A stretch of 64,000 nucleotides of DNA from contig CM036160.1 in assembly GCA_020631735.1 (NCBI GenBank), positions 5,006,407 to 5,070,406 of the forward strand. The letters are read 5' to 3'. The translations under genes were made by a program, and so were the position numbers. This document shows, piece after piece, positions 23,816 through 35,502 of the stretch. Origin of the DNA: Saccharum officinarum (Eukaryota; Streptophyta; Magnoliopsida; Poales; Poaceae). Position 1 is the first letter of the stretch. Each line of letters begins with the position of its first letter. The notes beneath the pieces were generated by a model. It ran no database searches. It had not been told where the DNA came from and was given only the letters and a program-made list of their open reading frames with translations.

Positions 23816-26561
23816 CCTTCTCATAAATCATATTATCATAAATAATCTCATAATTCATCATAAAAAATATTAATCCATGAATGAGGATTTAATAAGTAGT
23901 ATATGTTAAGATTAGTAGTTGGTAGGGTTGGGTATGGTGGGTTATGGTGGAGGCTAGCAAAATGTAGAGGTGGTAGAAGGGGAGTAAACAAAGGAATGAA
24001 AATATAGGAGATAGGTGGGGATTAGGACTTGCCTTCATTCGCTGACGAGTATATCCAAGGCTTTCGATCATGCGTGCTCCTTGCTCCTATCCTGGTGTAG
24101 CCGTGCTCCTAGGATCTATCGGGTCGTCTCCATGTCTTCTACCCTATGCGGTCTTGCGTTGACAAACAAGAAGCACAAACAAGGAAAATAACAATCAAGG
24201 CATGTAAGACACACATAGGCAATCAATCGATTCTAGACGGGATGGTCCTAGCAGGGTGATGGGTCGTTAACTAGCCTATCATTATTATGTCAATTTGAAG
24301 TAAGATTTGGATAGAGGTATTTCATCCAATCAAAGTGGCTCCTACGGGCTAGGTTAGAGTGGATGGTTGGTTACTACTAAGGCGACGATTTAATACTACG
24401 AGTTATTAATTAATTAATGCAACTACGGATTAATATTTCAATAAAGAAAAGAAAGACAATTGTATCTAGAATTTAAATGGGCACCATTAATTAGGGTTTA
24501 GTGTGAGATTAATTTGGGTTTATTTTAGATGACTTAGGGTGAAGGAATTATGCAATTTGGAATTAAAACGTGCAAGATATAAAATATTTAAATTTATCGA
24601 TTAAACGAGTATGAAATAATGCATGCAAATTAATTCTACTATTTTTATCTATGCAATATGGGTGGAAACTATATAAATACGATCTAGAACTACTCTAGTT
24701 AATTTAGAAATTTATTAGGAATTTTTCTGGAATTTTTATTAGCTTACCGTTTAGTCTACTGTGTACGTTTTTCCGGGTACGCGTAGCAGTTTACCCATGA
24801 GGCTGACGTGTGGGCCACTGTGGGGCTCGGCCTAGCACTGTGCTCGTGCACCTGCTCCCGCCTGCCTATGGTCCTTGTGGACCGAGTGTTCACAGAAGAA
24901 AGGAGGGGAGGAATCATTGACAGGCAGGGCCCACCAGAGGGTGTGTCGCTCGGCCATTGGCCGCAACGACGTGGCAGAGAAGGGATGCGCCGGTGGTGGG
25001 GGAGAAATGCAGTGCGCAGGACACTGGGCGAGGGCGGCGACCTGGCCGTGCTCGGTTCCGGCGGCGGGCGGAATAGAAGCAGAGAGGGGGAAACAGGGCG
25101 GCGACGGCCTCGCGGCAGCACCGGTGCTCCTCGGCGGCGTTTGACTCTGACGGCTCCGGGTTCCGGCGTGGGTGCGACAGTGGTGGCTCGCGGCGGGGTC
25201 TGTGGCGGCGTCGCGGCCTGGTGCAGCAGCTGCTTCGGCGGCGGCCTCATCCCAGCTAGCGGAGGCGAGCGCGGCGGCGAGTCGACTCCAGCAAGCGCAG
25301 CTGACGACCCCGGCTGCGGCGAACGTGAGGCGCGAGCGTCGGGCGGCAGCGATTCCGGCGCGACGGAGGCAGGGGCGCGGTGCTCCCTTGCAGGCCTCGG
25401 CGTCGGCGGCTCCGAGCTCCGAGCTTCTTCGACGTGTCCTCCCGCTCGAGGTCGGCCTCCTCCACGGCGCCCACGGCGAGCTCGCTGGTGCCTTTTATAG
25501 GCGCGCGGCAAGGCGGTGGCGCCCCAAAATATCTCGGCCACCCTTGAAGGCGGTGGCGCCCGTGTCGTACGGTCGCGGGTGCGCTGTCGACGGGAAACAC
25601 GGGAAGGAGATAAGATCGCCGCGAACACGACGAATGAGAAGGTCGGTTCGCGGAAAATATCTCCGACCATGGCTTTCACGTGCTCGGGACTGCAGCGCGG
25701 ACGCGGAGACGACGTGGTGCCGTGGCGCTGAGGGGCTGCTGCCCAAACTGGGCCGAGGGCGCTAGGCCGTTGGCCGCTGTGGGCTGGGCTGTGCCCGTTC
25801 GGCAGCGTACACAATAGGGGATTTTCTATTCTTTTTGTAAATAACAACAGACAGTGTGTGTGTGTGCGCGCATATGCCTTTATTAATTCATAGATACTTA
25901 AGAAGGGAACAAGATATATATGATGTACGTATTCAACGGCAAGGAATTAACTAGCATGTGGTTGAGATGAGAAGGATGATAAATTGACCATGTATATGCT
26001 GTATATGTATATCTATGCATTATAACGTATTACTAAATAGAGAATGCAATACTAGTATTCAAAATATATTCTAGTATAACTAAATATTATATATATATAT
26101 ATATTCTATCATAACTATCATAGAAGCAAGGATTTCATATATATGGAGATTAAATGTAAACTAATATTAGGAAGGGCAATTAAATCTATCAATGCGATGA
26201 CTAGTATAATTAAGCAGAGAAGGTAACTAAATAATGTTTATATTTATGATGCATTATCTACTGCTATAATATAAAGAACAGGTCAAGAATGAAATTGATA
26301 TTTAAGGGAGGTTATTTTGGTGCCGCAATATAAATTCTAGAAGGCAAACATACAAGTATTCAAGCAATCAAACATTCAAGCAATCTCATCTACCTTTCCT
26401 AAATGCATATGGCGAGTTTTGATGCAAGGGTTTTTGTAAATCCTTTTATTTAAAAATGGTTTTGTGGGAAAATATACTAATCAAGTTTTAATTGGTTGTA
26501 AATTTTTAAAAGTTAAAATTTTTAGTGGTTTTTAAGATGATGCAAAAACACAGGTGTTACA
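23816..26561 (-). repeat. Presumed 5' LTR of the 20-kb block
   Basis: From the minus-strand start TGTAACACCTGTGTTTTTGC at 26561: an AT-rich part (26550-25870), a (GT)n tract (about 25854-25866), a GC-rich island (25810-24800), an AT-rich part (24780-24250), then non-coding sequence to about 23816, where SIRE-like sequence starts. No polyprotein frame. The same alternation of AT-rich and GC-rich blocks is seen at the other end of the block. Confidence 0.5.
24800..25810. other. GC-rich island in the presumed 5' LTR
   Basis: All six frames open by composition; the 363-codon minus frame (24756-25847) is Arg/Pro/Ala-rich with no domain. It mirrors the island at 10.99-11.83 kb. Not called a gene. 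Confidence 0.5.
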
Positions 26562-26843
26562 GCTGTCGACCGCCACGGCACCAGCGACCTCCACGCCGTC
26601 GTGAGCTCCATACGCGACCACCGAACTCTGCGCCGCCGTCGAGCTCTGCAACGACGAGCCTCCATTCGTCTAGGCAGTAAGGGGACATTGCGCTAAAAAC
26701 GCATGTTGCAAGCATATGTTCCAAATGTTTTAGGTGTTTCAGAGGTATGTTGCAAGTGTTTTATATCGATGTCACAAAAGTAGATCGGGATGTTGCAAAT
26801 GTTGCAAGGGCTATACACGTATGTTTTAAATGTATGTTCCAAA
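26562..26843 (+). repeat. Dispersed repeat copy 2, middle fragment
   Basis: It continues copy 2 from the GCTGT duplication and aligns with copy 1 through CGAGCCTCCATTCGTCTAGG, CTAAAAACGCATGTTGCAAG and the TATACACGTATG block. It ends at TGTATGTTCCAAA (26831-26843), which is duplicated on the far side of the LINE. Confidence 0.8.
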
Positions 26844-29620
26844 CATCATTAAAGAAAAGATCAGAAATCTCTTCGGAATGCAAAATACATACTGGAAGCA
26901 GAGATTTACCTAGAGATTAATACAGTTTGGGGATGAGAATACCAAGTTCTTTCATGCTATGGCCACAGAAAGGTATAGGGGAAATGTGATTAGTCAGATA
27001 GTGGATGAGAATGGCAGAATGGTTACTGATCATAGTGAAAAAAGTGCCCTTTTCTATCAGGAATTCAAGTGAAGGCTGGGTACTTCAGTAGATATTTCAA
27101 TGCAATTTGATCTCCAGCTCCTCATTCAGCCTTGCAGTAACCTTGAGAGTCTCTGTCTACCTTTCAGTAAAGAGGAAATTGATTCAGTAATTCTTGATAT
27201 TCCTAATGACAAGGCTCCAGGCCCAGATGGATTTAACAGTCTATTTTTTAGAAAAGCTTGGCCCATTATCAGAGAGGATATGTACAAGCTTTGCAGAGAT
27301 TTCTATACACATCAGGCTGATATCAAGAGTATCAACTATCCTACATCACTCTTGTACCTAAAAAGGATAATCCAGAGAATGTCAAGGACTTTAGGCCTAT
27401 CTCCCTTTTAAATTCCTCCATCAAGGTTATCTCCAAGATACTTGCAAACAGGCTCTAGGGGAAGGCTCTGTAGATTGTGCATGAAAACCAATATGGTTTT
27501 ATAAAAGGGAGAACTATACAAGATTGCTTGGGGTGGGCTTTTGAATACTTACATCAGTGCCATCACTCAAAGAGGGAAATCATCATTCTCAAGTTAGATT
27601 TTGAGAAAGCATTTGACTTGATAGAGCATGCAGCCATCATTGAAATGCTTAGAGCTAAAGGTTTTCCACTTAGGTGGATTAGATGGACTAATGAGATCCT
27701 TTCCTCTGCTACATCATCAATGCTTCTTAATGGAGTTGCTGGTAAAGAGTTCAAATGTAGAAGAGGTGTAAAGCAAGGGGATCCTCTATCCCCCCTCCTT
27801 TTTGCTATTGCAGCTGACCTTCTTCAGAGTGTCATAAACCATGAGTATGAACAAGGGAATCTGCATCCTCCCTTTCCACAGAGCCAGGAAATCCCATTTC
27901 CTATAATGCAGTATGCTGATGACACTATTTTGATTATGCAAGGGTGTGAGGCCCAACTACTTCACCTCAAGGAAATTCTACAAAATCTTGCATTGTCCAG
28001 TGGGCTGAAAGTTAATTACCACAAATCATGTCTAGTCCCAATCAATATGGGGCATGAGAAAGCTTCATCTCTTGCTGCTGTCTTTGGCTGTGTTGTTGGA
28101 TCTTTCCCATTCACCTACCTTGGTTTGCCCATGGGCCTCACCAAGCCCCAGGTGAGAGATTATGATCCTCTAATTTGCAGAATTGAAAGAAAATTATCTG
28201 CTAGCTCTCAGTTCCTATCTTATGTTGGTAGACTCCAACTGGTGAATTCAGTGATCTCCTCCTTGCCCACATATTACATGTGCTCCCTTAAGCTGCCAGA
28301 CACTGTTATTGAGATAATTGATAAGCATAGGAAAAACTGCCTATGGAGAGGTAGTGAGTTCAGGAAAAGGGTTACAATTTAGCAGCCTGGGATTTGGTCA
28401 GGAGGCCAAAGAGCAAAGGTGGATTAGGTGTTATTAATTTGAGCTTACAGAATGATGCACTCTTAATGAAACAACCGGATAAATTCTATATAAAGGAGAA
28501 TATCCAATGGGTTAAACTTATCTGGGACAAGAATTACTGTGGTAATGTTCCTCATCTTGCAAGAGAAAAAGGATCATTTTGATGGAAGGATATCTTGAGG
28601 ATGCATGTTCAATACAGAGGGGTTGCAATTTGCATTCCTAACAGAGGGGACACGGTCAGCTTCTGGAGTGATCTCATTGATGAAAGAATCCATTCTCAGG
28701 TGTTCCCTAACTTATTCCACTTTGCAAAAGAGCCTGACATTTCTTTTTGGAAGATGAGGAGCACTGAGCAGCTGCTGAATTGTTTCAGAATCCCCATGAC
28801 AAGGCAAGCTTATAATGAATTCCTAATTCTAAATCAAGAACTAGCTCAGTTACAGCCTGTTCCCCAGATGCTAAAGATGTGTGGTCCTTTCTTTGGGGAT
28901 TTCAGAAGTATACTTCGAGCAAGTATTATCATTACCACTTTTCTTCTTTGCATCCTCACAGATCAGTAATCTGGATTTGGAAATCCAAATGTGTCCCGAA
29001 AATTAAATTTTTGCTTGGCTTCTCCTGAATGATAGATTGAACACTAGAAATATGTTGAGGAGAAGAAATAAGTTTCTGGAAGAAGGATACAATTGTGCTC
29101 TATGACAGAACATTATGGAGGAGACTATTGAGCATCTCTTCTTTGATTGTCCCTCAGCTGCTACTAGATGGTTTGTCCTTGGAATAGTCTGGGAGGAGAA
29201 TGTAAACATCCATGAGAAGATATACATTGCTAAAGGGGATTTTCAGCACCCCTTTTTCATGGAGATTTTCCTGATTGGAGCCTAGTGCTTATGGAATGAA
29301 AGAAACGATCTTATCTTCAACCGAAAGGTTCCAAGTCTTAGTTCTTGGAAAGCTGCTTTCAAGAAAGAAGTCACTGATCACTTTTTTAGAATCAAGCAGA
29401 ATCTACATCTATCTATTCGTTTGTGGCTGGATGCCTTGTAATCAGTTTTCAGTTTAGCTGCTCCTTTAGTTCTGTACATAGCTAGTTAGCTTTCTCCTTT
29501 CCCTTTTCCTTCTAACCTCTGGTTAGTTCTCTCTTATAAGTTCTTTGTAAGTCACTCTTCTTTTTTATATTATGTTAAGCCGCCGGGGGCACTGTGCCCC
29601 ACGGTTTCTGTTAATTAAAG
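26844..29620 (+). mobile_element. 5'-truncated L1-type LINE with 13-bp target duplication
   Basis: Direct repeats TGTATGTTCCAAA flank it (26831-26843 and 29621-29633), and the flanks rejoin copy 2 of the dispersed repeat exactly as copy 1 reads. The element lacks ORF1 and the endonuclease domain, as expected from incomplete reverse transcription, and ends in TTAATTAAAG rather than a long poly(A). Confidence 0.9.
26905..29440 (+). pseudogene. LINE reverse transcriptase with C-terminal zf-RVT, multiply broken
   Basis: Non-LTR reverse transcriptase used for target-primed integration. I read a linker (GDENTKFFHAMATERYRGN), the RT entry (IPNDKAPGPDGFNSLFFRKAWP at about 27202-27270), the core frame 27477-28382 with [37 protein letters not shown] and the catalytic [11 protein letters not shown] box near 27906-27938, then KRKGGLGV-like and zf-RVT regions (NDRLNTRNMLRRRNK, EETIEHLFFDCPSAATRW near 29120-29173). 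Stops and frameshifts occur at about 27072 (TGA), 27408-27477, 28380, 28580 and 29105. Clearly inactive. Confidence 0.9.
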
Positions 29621-30450
29621 TGTATGTTCCAAATGTTTTATATGTTTCAGACGTATGTTGCAAGTGTTTCATCTGGATGTTGCTAATATAGATTTGGATG
29701 TTGCATATATATTCATGTGTTTCAAGTGTTTTCATACGTATATTGCAAGTGTTTTTCATTTGGATGTTGCAATGTTTGTAATGGATAAACATGTGTTTTT
29801 AAGTTTTTTCTGGTGTTTTGTAAGTGTTTTAGACATATGTTGCAAGTGTTTCAACTATTTTCAGACGTATATTACAAGTGTTTCATCTGAATATTGCAAA
29901 AGTAGATCGGATGTTGCACATGTTAAATGGGACCCACTTGACGCAGTCGCCTGCTGCAGTTGCTAGGGCGTGCTACTGGGGCGTCGCCGAGCGGGCAGAC
30001 GCTCCTCATGTGCGGTTGAGCGGCGCGGGCCCTATGTGGGCATGCGAAACGAGAAGGCATGGGAAACGATCTAGTTTGTATTGTATCTATTTTTAAGTAT
30101 GAATGTAAATAAGAAAAGTGTGCTATCCAAATTGCATACGATTTTTATGATATCTAAATTTGGATTTGAACGGTTCAATTTTGTGAGTTTCATCTGTGGA
30201 TGATGGCCACCGCCAACGGTGACCTTCTACGGCCCTGTTCGCTTGTCTTATAAGTCGTACTGTTTCATCGAAGGAACAATGTTTTTATCTCACAACAAAT
30301 CAGCAAACAGTACTTTCAGCCATGACTTTTCAGCGAAGCGAACAGGGCATAGCATGGTAGGTAGCACGAGCACAAGCACTGTGGTAAGGACATGCATTGG
30401 TCAGCGCATTCCGAGCCGTGCAACGACATGACTCATGCAAAACTCAAAAG
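29621..30450 (+). repeat. Dispersed repeat copy 2, right fragment with tail
   Basis: It resumes with TGTATGTTCCAAATG and follows copy 1 through the TGTTGCAAGTG body, GTAGATCGGATGTTGCACATG, the GC-rich block and the unique tail to ACGACATGACTCATGCAAAACTC at about 30421-30445. It is interrupted by a MITE at 30231-30348 that copy 1 lacks. Confidence 0.85.
30231..30348. mobile_element. MITE with GCCCTGTTCGCTT ends, inserted in the repeat tail
   Basis: Inverted ends GGCCCTGTTCGCTT / AAGCGAACAGGGC enclose about 118 bp with ATCTCACAACAAATCAGC inside. The orthologous position in copy 1 (6403-6415, CTTCTACAAGCATGG) is empty, giving an internal empty-site control. Flanks read TAC/TAG, so the 3-bp duplication is imperfect. 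Confidence 0.75.
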
Positions 30451-30994
30451 TAAAACATGAATGAATTGAAAACATAAGATGATGATAGATTTTAAGCACT
30501 AACTAGTATAAGAAGAAGAAAACTAAAAAAACTGCCTGGTACCTAAGTCTTCGGGTGTACAAGACCAATACACTCCATTTACAAATGAGGTTAAGTATGA
30601 GTTAGTGAGAGATAGAGTCAAAGGAGAATGTAGAAATAAGCGGATGACTTTTATTAATAAATATATACATATAGCAAATCAAATATTTATTTGTAGAAAT
30701 TCACCAAGTTTGATAGTGGTTAACTTGGTCAGCGTTGTGCATGGAATAAGACTGGGTTTGACATAATATCGGCATGGGCCTCATGGTTTACCAAAGATGT
30801 TTTATTTTTGTGAGGAAACCACAATATATTATTTGATGGGATATATATACAAACAGCAATAATCACAATGACAACAAGGTTGGAAAATAACAATTGACAA
30901 TTCAAGAGCAAAGGAGAAAATATATATCACCAAATCATCAGTTGTTATGGTCGGCAAGTTCTACCAGCGACGTGGCAGAACAAGTGGCTGAAGG
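30451..30994. other. Gene-free AT-rich stretch before the first gap
   Basis: No domain-bearing frame. The last 100 bp may already belong to the following copia element, but the gap prevents a decision. Confidence 0.5.
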
Positions 30995-31094
30995 NNNNNN
31001 NNNNNNNNNNNNNNNNNNNNNNNNNNNNNNNNNNNNNNNNNNNNNNNNNNNNNNNNNNNNNNNNNNNNNNNNNNNNNNNNNNNNNNNNNNNNNN
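30995..31094. other. Assembly gap (100 N)
   Basis: Exactly 100 N, the conventional placeholder for unknown length. The 5' part of the adjacent copia element is presumably lost here. Confidence 0.98.
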
Positions 31095-32670
31095 CTCGTC
31101 ATCCCGTCGACCGCTGAATCTTCACACGGTGACCCTCTCTCCGGTGCCCACCTCTGTTCGCGCGGCTTTGGCGGACCCTGAGCCCTTGCTATGCAGGCGG
31201 AGTTCGATGCCCTGCAAGCAAATGACACGTGGTCACTGGTGCCTCGACCACACGGCGTCAATCTTGTCACAGGCAAATGGGTATTTCGCCAACAAATTCA
31301 GTTCCGATGGCTCTCTCGACCGCTACAAGGCTCGGTGGTCTTGCGCGGCTTCACACAGGCGCCGGAGTTGACTATGATGAAACTTTCAGTCCAGTGGTCA
31401 AGCCAGCAACCATTCGCGCAGTACTGACTTTGGCGCTCTCTCGCTCATGGCCCATCCATCAGCTCGATGTGAAGAATGCCTTTCTCCATGGCACTTTGTC
31501 TGAGACAGTCTACTGTACTCAACCAGCTGGTTTTGTCGACTCCTCCAGACCAGATTATGTGTGCCGCCTGAACAAGTCTCTGTATGGGTTGAAGCAAGCA
31601 CCGCGCGCCTGGCATCGTCGCTTTGCCTCTCATATCACCTCTCTTGTTTCACTGAAGCAAAGTCCGACACTTCCTTGTTCATATATTGCCGAGGTTCAGA
31701 GATGGCTTTCTTGCTACTATGTTGATGATATTGTTCTGACGGCTTCCTCCATGGGTTTCTTCAGCGGATCATTGCAGCTCTCCGCCAAGAATTCTCTATG
31801 ACTGACATGGCCCTGCATCACTTCCTGGGAGTCAGTGTTCAGCGCCACCAGGACAGTCTATTTCTCTCACAGCGTCAGTATATGTTGGATATTCTGGAGC
31901 GTGCCGGTATGACTAACTGCAAGCCTTGTAGTACTCCTATTGATACTCACGCCAAGCTTTCTGCTGATTGTGTCACCGTCGCCGACCCCACTCACTATCG
32001 CAGTATTGCTGGAGCACTTCAGTATCTCACTTCACTCGTCCGGACATTGCTTATGCTGTTCAGCAGGTCTGCCTCTATATGCATGACCCTCGGGAGCCGC
32101 ATCTTGGCGCTATGAAGCGCATTCTCCGCTACCTTCAGGGCACTTTGGATCTTGGTCTTCATCTTCACCGGACCTCACCAGCTGATCTCACGGTCTACAC
32201 GGATGCTGATTGGGCGGGATGTCCTGACACGCGCAAATCCACATCTGGGTATGCGTGTTTCTCGGGGACAATCTCATCTCCTGGTCGTCCAAACGTCAGC
32301 CAACGGTGTCCAGGTCCAGTGCTGAGGCGGAGTATCGGGCTGTGGCCAACGGTGTTGCTGAAGCCTGCTGTTGCGACAACTTCTGCAAGAGCTTCACCAC
32401 CCTCTTTGCCGCGCCACTGTGGTATATTGTGACAATGTCAGTGTCGTCTACCTCTCCACCAACCCAGTCCAGCATCAGCGAACCAAGCATGTTGAGATTG
32501 ATCTGCACTTCGTCAGAGAACGAGTCGCCCTCGGTGAAGTTCGTGTCCTGCACGTTCCCACTACGTCCCAGTACGCGATGTCTTCACCAAAGGATTGCCG
32601 TCGTCCGTCTTCTCCGAGTTTAGGTCCAGTCTTAATGTTCGCGGTGCTCCCAGTTCAGACTGTGGGGGAG
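31095..32670 (+). pseudogene. Second Ty1/copia polyprotein fragment (RT-RNase H), several frameshifts
   Basis: Homologous to the left-edge copia element over the same region: [69 protein letters not shown], then the DMALHHFLGVSVQ segment and RNase H words ([38 protein letters not shown]). The reading frame changes at about 31300, 31640-31690, 31760-31800, 32030, 32250, 32370 and 32570, so it is an older, decayed copy than the one at 1-1649. A polypurine tract (TGTGGGGGAG, 32661-32670) ends it. Confidence 0.88.
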
Positions 32671-32780
32671 TGTTGAAATGTAATTGGGCTCGTGGGCCTG
32701 TCTACCATGACTCCCCACCTAGCCTATATATGTACACTGACTATGTCTAAGTAATGTATCGAGTATTCCACTCTTTCAGA
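32671..32780 (+). repeat. 3' LTR of the second copia element (end uncertain)
   Basis: It begins TGTTGAAATGTAATTGGGC right after the polypurine tract and includes a TATA-like CCTATATATG; it probably ends near CTCTTTCA at about 32778. The 5' LTR is not in the window, so the end is estimated. Confidence 0.55.
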
Positions 32781-33165
32781 TGATTAGAGTCCTAAAACTA
32801 CGAAGGACAACGATTAGAGTCCTAAATATACAATTTTCTTTTGGGCGGAGCCGGCCGCCGCTCTGGGTTGCATCCATCGGAAGGAGGGATTCAGGCGTTT
32901 GGCTACTCTCGTCTTTAGCGATGGGAAATACTCCTATATATATCTACAACCAAAAGAAACTCTTTTTCTTTATTAAAAACATAAAAGCTATCTTTTTAAA
33001 AAAAAATATGGTGCAACTAGGCAGCTATACCGCCCACGGCTCTAAAATCAATTGTCCTCCTAAAGCGGAAAAACTTGACGCGGGCATCCGTCCCTTCGGA
33101 CGTGGCATCCCACTTCGCTTGGCCTGTCTTTTAAAAAAACAAAATTTCTGACTCCACCTCACGCC
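32781..33165. other. Gene-free spacer
   Basis: Contains a short direct repeat GATTAGAGTCCTAAA (32780s and 32811s) and an A-rich tract. I recognise no gene or element. Confidence 0.5.
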
Positions 33166-33169
33166 GTGC

Positions 33170-34262
33170 GTCTATCTATCCGCCCCACTCCGTCGCGCCG
33201 CTGCCGGCATCCCCACAGCGCCTCTATCTCGCGTCACAGCCCACTCCAACGCGGCGCTGCATCCATCCCCCGCGGCGCCCGGCCCCGTACCCCTTGGCGC
33301 CTCGGCCCCCTGCAGAGAGGAGGAATCCTCCGCCAAGGTACGCTGCCAGCCGCCCCACCGAGTGCAGCTACTGCTGGACCCGGTTGCCGCTGCCTCGCCC
33401 TCTGCCTCCAAGCTCCATGCTCGTGCTCAACAGCTGCAGCGGCGCCTCGATCCGTCCCCACCATGCCATGTTGTGCTTTGTCTCCACCACGCCCAGGCCA
33501 GGCGCCAGGAGAGGGGCCAGTGGCGGTCGTGCCCAAGCCAAGTGCAGGCACAGCTAGCTGCCGCCAGGCCGTTCCCCGCTCTGCTCTGCGTCGCATGGAA
33601 GAAGGATGAAAAACATATGTTACAAGCATACATTTCAAGTGTTTCAGATGTGTCAAATGTATGTTACAAGTGTTACAGATGTATGTTGCAAAAATATATT
33701 AGGAGGTTGCATATGTTACAATGGTCGTACACGTATTGCAAGATTCTCTTCTCAATGTTTTATTTTTTCCGACTTATGTTGCAAGTGTGTTTATTTAAAT
33801 ATTGCATATATTTTCACACATATGTTGCAAGTGTTGTATCTAGATGTTGCGTATGTTTTGCAACGGTTTCAAGTGTTTTCCAGGTGTTTTTGCAAGTGTT
33901 TCAGACGCATGTTTCAAATGTTTCATTGTCTTTAGACTATGTTGCAATTGTAGCATCTGGATGTTTCATAACTAAGTCAGGTGTTGCATCTCCCTCCTCG
34001 TCTACTGCTGTCTCGCCTCAGTGTTAGGCGCAGAAAGCGAGGGCAGGTGGAGGCGATCCCTACTGGCATGGGCAATCCCCACGTACATGCGCGGGTGCGG
34101 CAGCATGCAGCATGTGCAATAGCAGCAGGCATGGGCTTGCAGGCAGCAGGCGTGGGCAGATAGGCGCAACAGTGTGGGTACAACCGACTGAGGCTGGTGC
34201 AGTGGCGTGGGCGTCTAGATGGAGGACTAGCGTCCGACGTCCGGGCGCTAGCCACGCCCCTC
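33170..34262 (+). repeat. Dispersed repeat, copy 3 (divergent)
   Basis: Same architecture as copies 1 and 2: GC-rich head (33170-33600), TGTTGCAAGTGT/TGTTTCAGA body (33610-33990), GC-rich block and end GTCCGGGCGCTAGCCACGCC near 34256. The GC-rich head opens frames in all phases (for example 33166-33609) that look like chance frames. Divergence from copies 1 and 2 suggests an older or different subfamily. Confidence 0.65.
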
Positions 34263-35500
34263 ATAAAAAGTTAATTTTGAAAACATGACCAAAAGGACAA
34301 TATGGTTATCTGGTCTTTTCTTCCATTTGTTACGAGGAGTCACTTCACAGCAAAAGGACAATACGGTTATCTGAAGAATTGTTTGGTTACATCTTATGTT
34401 GATAGCGTGTTTTTTTGGCCGAGCATATAGCTTTTTCAAAAGGTCCTTTTTCCATGATTTTGTCATGTCAGGATCTGTCTATCCCAAAAGGAAAAAAAAA
34501 ACGCCACTAGAAATATCTAGGCGTGCACTTTTAGTACCATCCAAAATGTCAACCTATTTGGTTGTGCTTCACAGTAAATGGCTTACTTGTTTTAGCTATC
34601 TCAATAACTGCCTGTTGGCTTTTGACTATGAAGAGGTAGCTTTCTCCCTCTTTGTTTAATAATAAAAGTTAAGTAGGGGTATTGCACCCCTCCTGCTTGC
34701 CTCCAAAAAAAAGTTGTAACCTTTTTTTGGACATTATGCTTGCTTTTAATGGCTTCCTATAATAAACTGAATAGACAAACATTCTGAATGCCCCTTATTA
34801 GTGATTTTATTTGTTTCATTAAACTCTGATTTCTTCGCATATATAAACCCGACAAAGTAATTTTGCACATTTGTCGAAATTTTCCCATTGTCAATAGACC
34901 CCCAAATAACAGACCAGTTGAGAACAAAAATTCACGACAATTTCAGTGACAGAACTAGATGAGCTTAGTTCATCAGAGATTTGAGTTACAGGTAAAGACA
35001 TCAGGGTGCTCACAGCTCACCAAGCATGCATCCACAGGATTGTCAGCCACATTGATCAAGTTTTGTAGTATGATTGAGCGAGGGCTCTATGAAATGCCAG
35101 GTGCTCTGCATAACAACCAAATCGTCATCTTCAGTCGTTGTTCCTTCCTTCTTTTTGCACAACAACCAAATGGTCATTTTCAGAGCGTGCAGGCAGCATC
35201 AGACAACTATGTGTATTATTACTGTTTCGTTTGGAGTTTCCTGTGGGCTGTGGCGAAGAAAGCAACACTCCACCACTGTTCTCTAACTGCCAAACACTTA
35301 GCAGTGAATGATGTGAAATGATTCCTCATGCGGAGAGAATAGCAAAAACACCTTTAGTGTCGTCACCACAAGGATAGATGAAACTCACTTTCGCTATGAG
35401 TGGAATGGATGGCTATAGAGTTTTGCTGTAAGCTCAAGAGGGAGGGACCCACTACTATCTCCACTCAACCCAGTACTGTGGTGGCAGTCAGAATCTCACC
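34263..35500. other. Gene-free intergenic stretch
   Basis: Mixed AT-rich sequence with a local direct repeat (AAAAGGACAATAYGGTTATCTG near 34288 and 34352). A 120-codon plus frame at 34959-35321 lacks any recognisable domain or splice context, so I do not call it. Confidence 0.5.
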
Positions 35501-35502
35501 TA

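Larger units (their letters stand above)
6575..26561 (-). mobile_element. 20-kb LTR-type insertion block, minus strand, heavily nested
   Basis: Outer boundaries are TG at 6575 (TGTCGGGCCCCTAATTTAGG) and CA at 26561 (AACACAGGTGTTACA), flanked by the 5-bp duplication GCTGT (6570-6574 and 26562-26566). The two flanks rejoin into one dispersed-repeat copy. On the minus strand the block begins TGTAACACCTGTG and ends GGGGCCCGACA after a CAATAAAAGTATGG polyadenylation-like signal, as in long Ty3/gypsy LTRs of panicoid grasses. No gag-pol survives. The interior was rebuilt by a CACTA transposon, a SIRE-like LTR remnant and perhaps further LTRs. The boundaries are well supported; assigning one family to the whole block is inference. 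Confidence 0.7.

Noticed and set aside
24756..25847. 363-codon minus-strand frame as a gene
   Set aside because: Arg/Pro/Ala-rich compositional frame inside a presumed LTR; no motif, and the opposite strand is equally open.
30894..31276. Open frames spanning the N run
   Set aside because: They are created by unknown bases in an assembly gap.
33166..33656. Overlapping 100-150-codon frames
   Set aside because: They coincide with the GC-rich head of a dispersed repeat and have no conserved features.
34959..35321. 120-codon frame
   Set aside because: No recognisable domain, no splice context, unremarkable composition.
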